Shown: positions 18,664 through 27,086 of the stretch, piece by piece | Position numbering within the stretch: position 1 is the stretch's first letter | Layout: every line of letters starts with the position of its first letter | NCBI RefSeq assembly: GCF_900631945.1 | Contig: NZ_UZWE01000014.1 | Location: 1-64,000 of the forward strand | Origin: Paracoccus haematequi | Lineage (GTDB): Bacteria > Pseudomonadota > Alphaproteobacteria > Rhodobacterales > Rhodobacteraceae | Direction of reading: 5' to 3' | Length of the DNA stretch: 64,000 bases | The notes under the pieces: model-generated | What the model was told of the DNA's origin: nothing | The model's input: the letters and a program-made list of their open reading frames with translations, nothing else | Databases searched by the model: none | Translations under genes and position numbers: made by a program

Positions 18664-19122
18664 ATGACGCGACTTCGTGTGAATGGCCGGGATCACGATC
18701 TGGACGTGGATCCCGAAACGCCGCTGCTGTGGGTCCTGCGCGACGAACTGCGCCTGACCGGCACCAAGTTCGGCTGCGGCATCGCGCAATGCGGCGCCTG
18801 CACGGTGATGCTGGACGGAATGCCCCGGCGGTCCTGCGTGACCCCCATCGGCATGATCGAGGGCAGCGAGGTCACCACCATCGAGGGCATGGAAGGCCCC
18901 GAGGTCGCCGCCGTGCAGGCGGCCTGGACGGCCATCGACGTGCCGCAATGCGGCTGGTGCCAGTCCGGGCAGGTCATGTCGGCGACCGCCCTGCTGCAAC
19001 AGATCCCGCAGCCCAGCGACGAGGACATCGACAACGCGATGGCGGGAAATATCTGCCGCTGCGCCACCTATGTGCGGATCCGGCAGGCCATCCACGACGC
19101 CGCCCGGACGCTGGAGGGCTGA
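18664..19122 (+). CDS. iorA: Isoquinoline 1-oxidoreductase-type [2Fe-2S] subunit
   Basis: A 152-residue iron-sulfur subunit of the xanthine oxidase family. The plant-type [2Fe-2S] site uses C38, C43, C46 and C58 ([10 protein letters not shown]). The second cluster uses C96, C99, C131 and C133 (CGWCQSG, ICRCATY). It passes electrons from the molybdenum subunit IorB. An in-frame ATG four codons earlier (18652) is possible. 18664 gives the usual N-terminus MTRLRVNG. Two bases separate it from iorB. Confidence 0.9.
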   Translation: MTRLRVNGRDHDLDVDPETPLLWVLRDELRLTGTKFGCGIAQCGACTVMLDGMPRRSCVTPIGMIEGSEVTTIEGMEGPEVAAVQAAWTAIDVPQCGWCQSGQVMSATALLQQIPQPSDEDIDNAMAGNICRCATYVRIRQAIHDAARTLEG

Positions 19123-19124
19123 CC

Positions 19125-21266
19125 ATGTCCATTCCGACGACGCGCCGGGGATTTCTGGCAGGCGGGACCGGGCTGCTTCTGGCTGTGACGCTGCCGGTCG
19201 GGCGGGGTCGGGCGCAGATGACCGTGGCCGGGCCATTCGCGCCCAATGCCTTTGTCCGCATCGGGACCGACGATCTGGTCACGGTGATGATCAAGCACCT
19301 TGAGATGGGGCAGGGGCCCTATACCGGCCTTGCGACCCTGGTGGCCGAGGAACTGGACGCCGACTGGTCGCAGATGCGGGCCGAAGGCGCGCCCGCCGAC
19401 GACAGGCTGTATGCGAACCTCGCCTTCGGGGCGCAGGGGACCGGGGGGTCCACCGCCATCGCCAACAGCTTCATGCAGATGCGCAAGGCCGGCGCCGCCG
19501 CCCGCGCCATGCTGGTCGCCGCAGCGGCCGAGGAATGGGGCGTCCCCGCCTCCGAGATCACCGTCAAGGCGGGGGTCGTCGCGCATGAGGCCTCGGGCCG
19601 GTCGTCCGGCTTCGGCGCGCTGTCGACCGCCGCCGCCCGCCAGCCGGTGCCCGAGGATCCGCCGGTCAAGGCCCCCGCCGATTTCGTGCTGATCGGCACC
19701 GACCGGCCCAAGCTGGACAGCGCGTCGAAATCCACCGGCACCGCGCAGTTCACCATGGATGTCTATCGCGACGGGATGCTGACCGTGGTGGTGGCGCATC
19801 CGCCCCGGTTCGGCGCGACCCTGGCCCGCGTGGACGACAGCGCCGCCCTGGCGGTGAAAGGGGTCGAGATGGTGCGGACCGTGCCCTCGGGCGTGGCGGT
19901 CTATGCGACTAACACCTATGCCGCGATGAAGGGCCGCGACGCGCTGATCCTGGAATGGGACGACAGCAAGGCGGAAACGCGCAGCTCCACCCAGATGTTC
20001 GCAGCCTTCGCCGAGGCCGCCGCCCAGGGTGGCGAGACGGTCGAGGAAGAGGGCGACCTGTCAGCCATCGACGGCGCGGCCAGGGTGCTGACGGCCGAAT
20101 ACCGTTTCCCCTATCTGGCCCATGCGCCGATGGAACCCCTGGATGCGGTGATCGAGACCAAGGGCGGCAAGGCCGAGCTGTGGTTCGGCAGCCAGTTCCC
20201 GTCCTTTGACAAGCCCACCATCGCGGGCGCCCTGGGCATCGCGCCCGAGGACGTGACGATCAACGTGCTGATGGCGGGCGGATCCTTCGGTCGGCGGGCG
20301 CAGGGCTCGGCCCATCTTGCGGCCGAAGCCGGTGCAATCGCCAAGGCCGCCGGGCGAGACGGCGCCTTCAAGCTGGTCTGGACCCGAGAGGACGACGTGA
20401 AGGGCGGCTATTACCGCCCGATGACCGTCCACCGCCTGCGCGCCGGCCTGGATGCGGACGGTGCCATCGTCGCCTGGGAAAACGTCGTTGCCAACCAGTC
20501 GATCATGGCGGGTACGCCGATGGAGGCGATGCTGAAGGGCGGCCCGGACAACAGCTCGTTCGAAGGCTCCACCGGCCTGCCCTACCGCCTGGGCGCGCGG
20601 CGCATCGGTTGGGCGCGGATGGAAAGCCCGGTCAGTGTGCTGTGGTGGCGGTCCGTGGGGCACACCCACACCGCCTATGCGGTCGAGACCTTCCTGGACG
20701 AGGTTCTGGAGGCCGCCGGAAAGGATCCCGTGCAGGGCCGCCTGGACCTGCTGCCGCCCGAGGCCGCGCGCGAACGCGCCGCGATCGCCGAGGCCGCCCG
20801 CATGGCCGATTGGCAGGGACCGCGCCGCGACGGCAAGGGCTATGGCATCGCTTACGCGAAAAGCTTCGGCACCTATGTCGCCGAGGTGGTCGAGGTCGAG
20901 GATCGCGGCGGCACCCCGCGCGTCACCCGCGTCTGGTGCGCCGTCGATTGCGGCATCGCCGTCAATCCCAACGTGATCCGCGCGCAGATGGAGGGCGGCA
21001 TCGGCTATGCGCTGTCCGCCGCGCGGCACAGCCGCATCACCCTGGCGCCGGGCGGGACGGTCGAGCAATCCAACTTCCACGACTATCCGATGCTGCGGAT
21101 CGCAGAGATGCCGGCGGTCGAGGTCTCGATCATCCGCAGCGCCGCGGATCCGACCGGCGTCGGCGAACCGGGCGTGCCGCCGCTGGCCCCGGCGATGGCC
21201 AATGCCTGGCGCGCCTTGAACGGCGCCCGGCAATACCAGCTTCCTTTCGGCGGAGCGATTTCATGA
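19125..21266 (+). CDS. iorB: Isoquinoline 1-oxidoreductase-type molybdopterin subunit
   Basis: A 713-residue catalytic subunit of a periplasmic molybdenum hydroxylase or aldehyde oxidase. The N-terminus TTRRGFLAGG is a twin-arginine signal. The body shows GGSFGRRAQ, a cofactor-contact loop, and near the C-terminus GVGEPGVPPLAPA with the Glu expected for the molybdenum site. It is a two-domain IorB type fused in one chain. The true substrate (N-heterocycle or aldehyde) is unknown. The stop overlaps the cytochrome gene start. Confidence 0.88.
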   Translation: MSIPTTRRGFLAGGTGLLLAVTLPVGRGRAQMTVAGPFAPNAFVRIGTDDLVTVMIKHLEMGQGPYTGLATLVAEELDADWSQMRAEGAPADDRLYANLAFGAQGTGGSTAIANSFMQMRKAGAAARAMLVAAAAEEWGVPASEITVKAGVVAHEASGRSSGFGALSTAAARQPVPEDPPVKAPADFVLIGTDRPKLDSASKSTGTAQFTMDVYRDGMLTVVVAHPPRFGATLARVDDSAALAVKGVEMVRTVPSGVAVYATNTYAAMKGRDALILEWDDSKAETRSSTQMFAAFAEAAAQGGETVEEEGDLSAIDGAARVLTAEYRFPYLAHAPMEPLDAVIETKGGKAELWFGSQFPSFDKPTIAGALGIAPEDVTINVLMAGGSFGRRAQGSAHLAAEAGAIAKAAGRDGAFKLVWTREDDVKGGYYRPMTVHRLRAGLDADGAIVAWENVVANQSIMAGTPMEAMLKGGPDNSSFEGSTGLPYRLGARRIGWARMESPVSVLWWRSVGHTHTAYAVETFLDEVLEAAGKDPVQGRLDLLPPEAARERAAIAEAARMADWQGPRRDGKGYGIAYAKSFGTYVAEVVEVEDRGGTPRVTRVWCAVDCGIAVNPNVIRAQMEGGIGYALSAARHSRITLAPGGTVEQSNFHDYPMLRIAEMPAVEVSIIRSAADPTGVGEPGVPPLAPAMANAWRALNGARQYQLPFGGAIS

Positions 21267-21859
21267 GATCAGTCACGGCCGTTCTTGTCCCGGCGCTGTT
21301 CTGCGCCGCGCCGCTTTGGGCGCAGGACGACCTGCAAACCCCCGACGCCTTCGATGCCATCGCCGACAAGGCCGAAAGGTCCGCCGCCCTGTTTCAGGAA
21401 ATGGGCAAGGTGCTGACCCATCCGCGCTGCCTGAACTGCCACCCGGTCACCGGCGGGCCGACGCAGGGCGACGACATGCATCCCCACGATCCGCCCGTGG
21501 TGCGCGGAGAGGCCGATTTCGGCGCGCCGGGGATGACCTGCAACACCTGCCACGGGGCCGAGAATGTGACCCTGACCGGCGGCCAGGGCAGCATTCCGGG
21601 GCACGAACCCTGGTCGCTGGCCCCGGTCAGCATGGGCTGGGTCGGCCTGTCCCTGGGCGAGATCTGCCAGCAGATCAAGGATCCCGAACGCAACGGCGGC
21701 AAGACGCTGGAAGAGCTTCACGAACACAACGCCCATGACGGCCTGGTCGGCTGGGGCTGGCACCCCGGCGTGGGCCGCGAGCCCGCCCCCGGCAGCCAGG
21801 AAATCTTCGGCCAGCTGACGCGGGCCTGGATCGACACCGGAGCCGCCTGTCCAGGATGA
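21263..21859 (+). CDS. Dihaem cytochrome c of the IorAB complex
   Basis: A 198-residue periplasmic protein with a signal peptide (about 1-20, ending LWA). It has two haem c motifs, CLNCH (56-60) and CNTCH (93-97). The ATG at 21263 overlaps the iorB stop (ATGA), indicating coupled translation. It is the likely electron acceptor from IorAB towards the respiratory chain. The partner role is inferred from position. Confidence 0.85.
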   Translation: MRSVTAVLVPALFCAAPLWAQDDLQTPDAFDAIADKAERSAALFQEMGKVLTHPRCLNCHPVTGGPTQGDDMHPHDPPVVRGEADFGAPGMTCNTCHGAENVTLTGGQGSIPGHEPWSLAPVSMGWVGLSLGEICQQIKDPERNGGKTLEELHEHNAHDGLVGWGWHPGVGREPAPGSQEIFGQLTRAWIDTGAACPG

Positions 21860-22079
21860 CGGTCACCCCGTGACCGCCGCCGCGACGCGCAATCCCCTAT
21901 CCATGTCGCGGAACTGGCGCTGTTCCTGTTCATCGTCGGCCCGGATTGCAGCCCGCGCGCCTGGCGGCCCTGGTCTGGCTGGATCGGGCTGGCTGTCGGA
22001 TCCCCCGCTTCGTCCTGACCTCGACCGCGATCGTCATCATGGCCTCGTTCCGGGACGGGAAGGCGCGGGCGGCAGGGTC
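21860..22079. other. Intergenic space, possible decayed coding sequence
   Basis: No intact gene. Two short plus-strand stretches look coding-like but lie in different frames and share no product I recognise. They may be relics of a broken gene. Convergent genes flank it, so no promoter is expected. Confidence 0.3.
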
Positions 22080-23303
22080 TCAGGCTGGCCGATTGCCCGA
22101 TGCCTGAAGGAAGCGGGCCAGGCGCCGTGCCTCGGTCCACATGTCGTGATCGCGGGAGGCGCGGATTTGCCCTTGTCGGGCCATGGTCAGCGCGGGCAGC
22201 GGCATGGTCAGGCAGTCCCGCATCGCCCGCGCCAGCTGCCGTTCATCCCCGGCCTCGACCAGCCGCCCGGTGACATTGTCCTCGACCAGTTCGGGGATGC
22301 CAGCAATGTTGGTGGCGATCACCGGCAGGCCGGACGCCATCGCCTCCATGAGGACGACCGGCAGCCCCTCGGCGAACGAGGGCAGGACGAACAGGTCGGC
22401 CTCGGCCATCCGGGCGGCGACCTGCTGCTGGTTCTGGGCGCCGGTAAAGGCGATCCTGCCGCCCAGCCCCAGGCCTGAGGCCATCGCCTCAAGCCCGGCG
22501 CGGTCGGGGCCGTCGCCGACGATGGTCAGGACGGCATCGGGACAGTCGCGGGCGATCCGGCCGAACGCCCCGATCAGGACGGATACCCCCTTGACCGGCA
22601 CCAGGCGGCCGACGAACAAGAGGCGTCGCAGGGGCGGCGTCCGGTCGGCCCGGCGATAGGCGGCGGGGTCGATCCCGCAGCGAACGATCTGCAACTTGGG
22701 CCAGTCCCGGCTGTCGCATCGCTGCCGGGCCTGGTCGCGGCAGAACGCGCTGATGCAGGCGACGAAATCCGCCGATGCGATTTTGGCGGCCATCTGCCGC
22801 GACGGGCCTTCCAGGAAATCGTCCGGGCCGTGCAGGGTGAAGCTGAACGGAATCCCCGCCAGAACCGAGGCATAGAGGCTGACCGAGGCCGAGGCCATGC
22901 CAAGCTGGTTGTGGATCCGCGTGGCGCCGGATCGGTCCAGAAACCGCGCCAGCACCATCGCCTCGATCAGATAGGCCACTTGCCGGGTATGGCCGCCGAT
23001 CCCCGTCGCGCCGCTGTGTCGCAACATGCCTGCGGCCCGCGCCAGTCGCCGGGGCCTGCGGATTGCCCGACCCACGGCGGCCAGCAGGGTCAGCGGCCTG
23101 CAAGCGGCGGCCAGCAGATAGAAGGTGGTCCCCGCCGCCGTCCGTTCATCAGGGCCGATCAGATGGGCGGGTTGGGGCCGGTTGACCGAACAGGTCGTCA
23201 CCCGCAGCCCCATGGCGCGCAGGGCGGCGACCTCGCGCAGAATGAAGGTATGCGACACGGCGGGATAAAGGCCCGTCAGATAAACGATGTGATCCGAAGG
23301 CAA
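22080..23303 (-). CDS. Glycosyltransferase family 4 protein
   Basis: A 407-residue GT-B enzyme. The C-terminal GT4 domain shows FVGRLVPVKGVSVLI, VGDGPDRAGLE and the donor-site EX7E-type segment SFAEGLPVVLMEAMASGLPVI. The N-terminal domain begins HIVYLTGLYPAVSHTFI, typical of colanic-acid or EPS glycosyltransferases. The start is a TTG at 23303, because an in-frame TAA lies just upstream and no ATG is near. It is divergent from the radical SAM gene across a 369-bp AT-rich gap. Donor and acceptor are unknown. Confidence 0.85.
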   Translation of the reverse strand: MPSDHIVYLTGLYPAVSHTFILREVAALRAMGLRVTTCSVNRPQPAHLIGPDERTAAGTTFYLLAAACRPLTLLAAVGRAIRRPRRLARAAGMLRHSGATGIGGHTRQVAYLIEAMVLARFLDRSGATRIHNQLGMASASVSLYASVLAGIPFSFTLHGPDDFLEGPSRQMAAKIASADFVACISAFCRDQARQRCDSRDWPKLQIVRCGIDPAAYRRADRTPPLRRLLFVGRLVPVKGVSVLIGAFGRIARDCPDAVLTIVGDGPDRAGLEAMASGLGLGGRIAFTGAQNQQQVAARMAEADLFVLPSFAEGLPVVLMEAMASGLPVIATNIAGIPELVEDNVTGRLVEAGDERQLARAMRDCLTMPLPALTMARQGQIRASRDHDMWTEARRLARFLQASGNRPA

Positions 23304-23672
23304 ACCTTATCCCCAGGCCGAAGCGGCGCGATTATCACATGACGGCCGTGTTTTTATTCAATGCCGCCGTTTTTCCAAAGCTGATTTTTGCTGGTTGGTA
23401 AATGCGGGTCAGCCGCTGATTTGGTCGGATTTGTCTAGTCAAAACCGTTGTGAGGTTGAGGTCTATAATCACGCCACAACCAAAGCGGAATTAAAAATTG
23501 GTTAATTTTTAAGGAACTGTCCAAATCGACAGGTTTTCGGCGAAAGGACTGCCGATAAAGATCGCGTGATTTCCCTGTCGGCGGCCGCATGGCGATCCGG
23601 GGACAATAAGAGAAGCATGTTCTGCCGAATATCCGGGCTGTCGTTTTGTTGAGTTTTTTGGAGTGACATGTT
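23304..23672. promoter_or_regulatory. AT-rich divergent control region before the radical SAM/NOS operon
   Basis: These 369 bp are clearly less GC-rich than their surroundings. They contain a perfect TATAAT hexamer at 23464-23469 without a good -35 partner. A perfect inverted repeat has arms TTAAAAATT (23491-23499) and AATTTTTAA (23504-23512) around GGTT, and a TTG-N-CTAG-N-CAA palindrome sits at 23431-23442. A TTTTGGAG ribosome binding site stands before the 23673 ATG. No TTG-N8-CAA site of the denitrification genes was found. The inverted repeat is a candidate operator. Confidence 0.5.
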
Positions 23673-25226
23673 ATGAATCAGAATATCCGCATTCCGCGCA
23701 GCCTGTCGCCGGCCCGGCCCTATGAAGGCAGGGCCGCACCGGATTTCGGCACGACTGTCCGGCATCATGTCCTGCTTGTGGACCTGAACAACTTTTCGAC
23801 CTTTCCGACCCTTGCCATCGGGCTGCTGATCGCCGCGCTTCGCAACACGGGGCAGACGGTCGAACTGCTGTCGCCGCTGGCCCATGACGTGCCCGCCGCC
23901 GCCCGCGAGCGGCAGGAAAACGTCTTCGATCATCTGCGCCGCCGGATCAGCCTGACGGACATGCCGCAGGCCTATGCCCTGCGCGACCTGTTGCGAAAGG
24001 CTTACCGCGCCCGGCACGAACGTCCGCATCCGACCGTCCTGAAGCAGGCGGCGCGCGCCATTGCCCGGCGGCCGGACGTGATCCTGATTTCGGCCTATCT
24101 GCAACATATGACGACGATCCGCGCCCTGGCCGCGCTGGCCAGAGAGGCCGGCATTCCGGTGATCGTCGGCGGGCCGATGTTCAACCTGACCCATGTCGCC
24201 CAGGAATGGCGCCAGGTTCCGGGCATCTCGATGCTGTTCGGGGGCGAGGCCGACCTGGTGCTGCCCGACCTGCTGCGGACCTTCCTGGCCAAGGGGGACG
24301 TGCTGCAATATCCCGGCGTGACGCTGGCGGATGGCCGCAGCTCGTCCGTCGCGCCTCCTCTGCGGCCGCTGGACGCCACGCCGATCCCGGATTTCACCGA
24401 TTTTCCCTGGGACCGCTATCCGGTGCGCATCGTGCCCCTGATGACGGGGCGCGGCTGCCAGTGGGACCGCTGCCTGTTCTGTTCGGACGTGATCTCGGCC
24501 TCGGGCCGCAAGTTCCGCACCCGCAGCATCGACAGCGTGCTGCTGGAGATGCAGGAACAGGCGCGGCGCCACAACACCGCCAGCTTCCTGTTCCTGGACC
24601 TGAAGCTGAATTCCTGGCCCGACATGATCCGGGGCATCGCGGGCCGGATCCAGCATTATGTCCAGGGGGCCGAATGGGTCGGCACCGTCCATGTCGATCA
24701 GCGCGACGACAACGGACTGTCGCGCCGCGACCTGATGGCCGCCGTGGACGGAGGAATGCGCCGGGTGTCCCTCGGCCTGGAAACGGGCAGCCAGGCCTTG
24801 CTGGACCGGATGCGGAAAGGCAGCAGCGTCGAACGCAATTCGCAGTTCATCCACGACGCCCATGCCGCAGGCCTGTCGATCCGCTGCACCATGTTCAAGG
24901 GCTTCCCCGGCGAGACGGCGCAGGACATGGAGGCGACGGAACGGTTCCTGGAAACCCATGGGCACATGCTGGACCGGGTGCGCTTCAACAATTTCAGCCT
25001 GTACACCGACACGCCCGTCTGGCGCGACATGGTGGGCACTGCGGAAAGCGGCGCCGAACTGGCGCTGACCACCAGCGATCACGCCCGCGCCCAGTTCGGC
25101 TATCGGCGGCTGCGGCCGTTCGGGCGGGATTACCGCCGGTCCAAGGCGCGGGTGCTGTCCATCGTCCACCAGATCAACCGGCGCCCTCTGCGCGATTCGG
25201 CACGGCAGTTCGACGGGCTGATGTGA
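23673..25226 (+). CDS. B12-binding-type radical SAM enzyme
   Basis: A 517-residue protein with a cobalamin-binding-like Rossmann domain (about 30-220: HHVLLVDLNNFSTF, VILISAYLQHM, VIVGGPMFN, LFGGEADLVLPDLL). A radical SAM domain follows (about 250-460). The cluster motif is C262-X4-C267-X2-C270 (GRGCQWDRCLFCS). VSLGLETGSQALLDRMRKGS is a typical SAM-binding/beta-strand segment, and KGFPGET follows. The reaction is unknown. The family includes methylases, cyclases and other difficult C-H chemistry. Its TGA shares bases with the NOS start codon, so the two are an operon. Confidence 0.88.
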   Translation: MNQNIRIPRSLSPARPYEGRAAPDFGTTVRHHVLLVDLNNFSTFPTLAIGLLIAALRNTGQTVELLSPLAHDVPAAARERQENVFDHLRRRISLTDMPQAYALRDLLRKAYRARHERPHPTVLKQAARAIARRPDVILISAYLQHMTTIRALAALAREAGIPVIVGGPMFNLTHVAQEWRQVPGISMLFGGEADLVLPDLLRTFLAKGDVLQYPGVTLADGRSSSVAPPLRPLDATPIPDFTDFPWDRYPVRIVPLMTGRGCQWDRCLFCSDVISASGRKFRTRSIDSVLLEMQEQARRHNTASFLFLDLKLNSWPDMIRGIAGRIQHYVQGAEWVGTVHVDQRDDNGLSRRDLMAAVDGGMRRVSLGLETGSQALLDRMRKGSSVERNSQFIHDAHAAGLSIRCTMFKGFPGETAQDMEATERFLETHGHMLDRVRFNNFSLYTDTPVWRDMVGTAESGAELALTTSDHARAQFGYRRLRPFGRDYRRSKARVLSIVHQINRRPLRDSARQFDGLM

Positions 25227-26503
25227 TGGCCCTGTTTCGAGGACGCTGGCAGCGTGCCGATGCGCTGCACGGAAGCCCCTTGCAGCGACGGCTGCGGCGC
25301 CTGTCGGCCCTGGAAAGGAGAGAGGAGGCGCGCGCCTTCCTGAACGCCTTCCACGATGCCACGGGGGCGGGAAAGGCCGCCCGGCAGGCCCGCTGGTCCG
25401 CGGTCCGGCGAGAGCTTGCCCGGACCGGCCATTACGAACACACCCCCGACGAGCTGGCCTATGGCGCGCGCCTGGCCTGGCGCAACAACGGGCGCTGCAT
25501 CGGCCGGCTGCTGTGGGAAAGCCTGGATGTCGTGGACTGCCGCCACCTGACGGATCCCGCGCAGATCGCCCAGCGGGTCTTTGCCCATCTGGACGAGGCG
25601 CATGGCGACGGGCGCATTCGATCGATCATCTCGGTCTTCGCGCCGGTCCGGGGGACGGACCTGCCGGCTTGGATCGAAAGCCCCCAGGCGATCCAGTACG
25701 CGGCCCATGTCCAGGCCGACGGGCGTGTGACCGGCGACCGGCAGAACCAGGAAATGACGCGCATCGCCATGTCGCTGGGCTGGCGGCCGCCACTGGTGCC
25801 GGGGGCGTTCGATCCCCTGCCGCTGATGATCCGGGACCGGGACGACCGGCGGCACATCGTCGACCTGCCGCCGTCCTGCATCCGCGAGGTGCCGATCACC
25901 CATCCGGGCTTTCCCGCTGTCGCCGAATTGGGCCTGCGGTGGTATTCGGTTCCGCTGGTCACCGGCCATATCATGACCATCGGCGGGATCGACTATCCCT
26001 GCGCGCCGTTCAACGGCTTCTACATGGGGACCGAGATCGCATCGCGCGATTTCGCAGACAGGAAACGCTATGACGTTCTGGGCGATCTGGCCCAGGCCGT
26101 CGGGATCGTGCCCGATCACCGGGCCGATCCGCTGTGGAAGGACCGGGCGCTGACCGAATTGAACGCGGCGGTCCTGCATTCCTATCGCCAGGCCGGGGTC
26201 ACGATGCTGGACCATCACAGCGCCTCGGACCAGTTCATGACGTTTCACCGGCGCGAACAGGCGGCGGGGCGCTGCGTCGCGGCCGACTGGCGCTGGATCG
26301 TGCCGCCCCAGGCCACGGCGGCCTGCGATGTCTTCCACCTGAAGATGCGGAATTTCCACCCGGTTCCGAACTTTTATCGCGACCGGGGCGACGAGGGGCT
26401 GCGGATGATGCCCTGGTACGGCGACCGGCATCGCCGCCGCAGCCTTGTCTGGCTGGACCGCTTTCACCGCCGCTGGAAAATCTGGAAGCGGATGGCGGGT
26501 TAA
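25226..26503 (+). CDS. nos: Nitric oxide synthase oxygenase (bacterial NOS)
   Basis: A 425-residue NOS oxygenase, which oxidises L-arginine to citrulline and NO. The haem-thiolate motif AWRNNGRCIGR gives C91 as axial ligand, with W85 nearby. The substrate helix NGFYMGTEIASRDFAD carries E270, the arginine-binding Glu, but a Phe (F265) replaces the usual Trp of NGWYMGTEI. The pterin/dimer region DHHSASDQFMTFHRRE and ADWRWIVPP are also clear. It has no reductase domain and extends about 60 residues beyond Bacillus NOS, partly in an Arg/Trp-rich tail. The ATG at 25226 overlaps the radical SAM stop. The electron donor is not encoded nearby. Confidence 0.93.
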   Translation: MALFRGRWQRADALHGSPLQRRLRRLSALERREEARAFLNAFHDATGAGKAARQARWSAVRRELARTGHYEHTPDELAYGARLAWRNNGRCIGRLLWESLDVVDCRHLTDPAQIAQRVFAHLDEAHGDGRIRSIISVFAPVRGTDLPAWIESPQAIQYAAHVQADGRVTGDRQNQEMTRIAMSLGWRPPLVPGAFDPLPLMIRDRDDRRHIVDLPPSCIREVPITHPGFPAVAELGLRWYSVPLVTGHIMTIGGIDYPCAPFNGFYMGTEIASRDFADRKRYDVLGDLAQAVGIVPDHRADPLWKDRALTELNAAVLHSYRQAGVTMLDHHSASDQFMTFHRREQAAGRCVAADWRWIVPPQATAACDVFHLKMRNFHPVPNFYRDRGDEGLRMMPWYGDRHRRRSLVWLDRFHRRWKIWKRMAG

Positions 26504-26504
26504 G

Positions 26505-26990
26505 GCCCGCCGCCCGCGTCGCCGGGAGGCGACGATCTCCCGGACCGCCTCGCGCCCCCCGGCCTGGACGGCGGGTTGCAGATCCAGGCCCAAGGCGCGG
26601 GTCGCGACCTTTAGCTTGGCGCGGGTCTTGGAACCGCGTTCGCGCAGGACCAGCGGATGACCGGAACGCTGATCCGGCCGCAACTGCCCGGCGCCCGCCA
26701 GATCGTGCGTGTGCGCCACAAAGGCGATGATGGGTGACGAACCGAGAAGCTGGCAGTCGAAGCTCCTCAGGGTCGGGATCTGGCCCAGAGCGCTCAGGTC
26801 GGCTTCGCCTGCGCTGGTCGGCGTCACCTGCTTGCGCATCCGGTTGAACAACAGAACGTCGTATTCTTCTTCCCGCTTGCGGACCTGATCGGAAATGGCG
26901 GGCGGGGTCGGCAGCAATTCCTGGGCCGCGCGGGAAAAGCCCCAGGGATGGCGACGAACTGGAAGGCCCGCAACGGGACACAGCGCCTCG
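26505..26990 (-). pseudogene. Decayed LysR-type regulator
   Basis: The minus strand holds pieces of a LysR regulator. A winged-helix segment is recognisable (FSRAAQELLPTPPAISDQV, then EEEYDVLLFNRM and VTPTSAGE). After an apparent internal deletion comes an effector-domain piece (IIAFVAHTHDLAG, HPLVLRERGSKTRA, GGREAVREIVA). The N-terminal region is out of frame, and the C-terminus is lost where the NOS gene ends. An intact family member is about 300 residues. It faces the NOS operon convergently and may have been truncated when that operon arrived. Confidence 0.75.
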
Positions 26991-27086
26991 CAGCCTCGGG
27001 AAATTCTATGATACCATCGGAAGTAACGATTTGATTTGTAAAAGGCCGTGCGGCTTTCGTGAAGGTCCATACCCGGAGACCACGCC

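Noticed and set aside
23431-23442. TTGTCTAGTCAA as an NNR/FNR site for the NOS operon
   Set aside because: The TTG and CAA triplets are 6 bp apart, not 8, so it does not fit the boxes of the nir/nor genes.
23566-23652. A 28-codon GTG reading frame before the radical SAM gene, considered as a RiPP precursor
   Set aside because: It has no ribosome binding site, no leader/core pattern and a very short length. A maturase substrate cannot be claimed from it.
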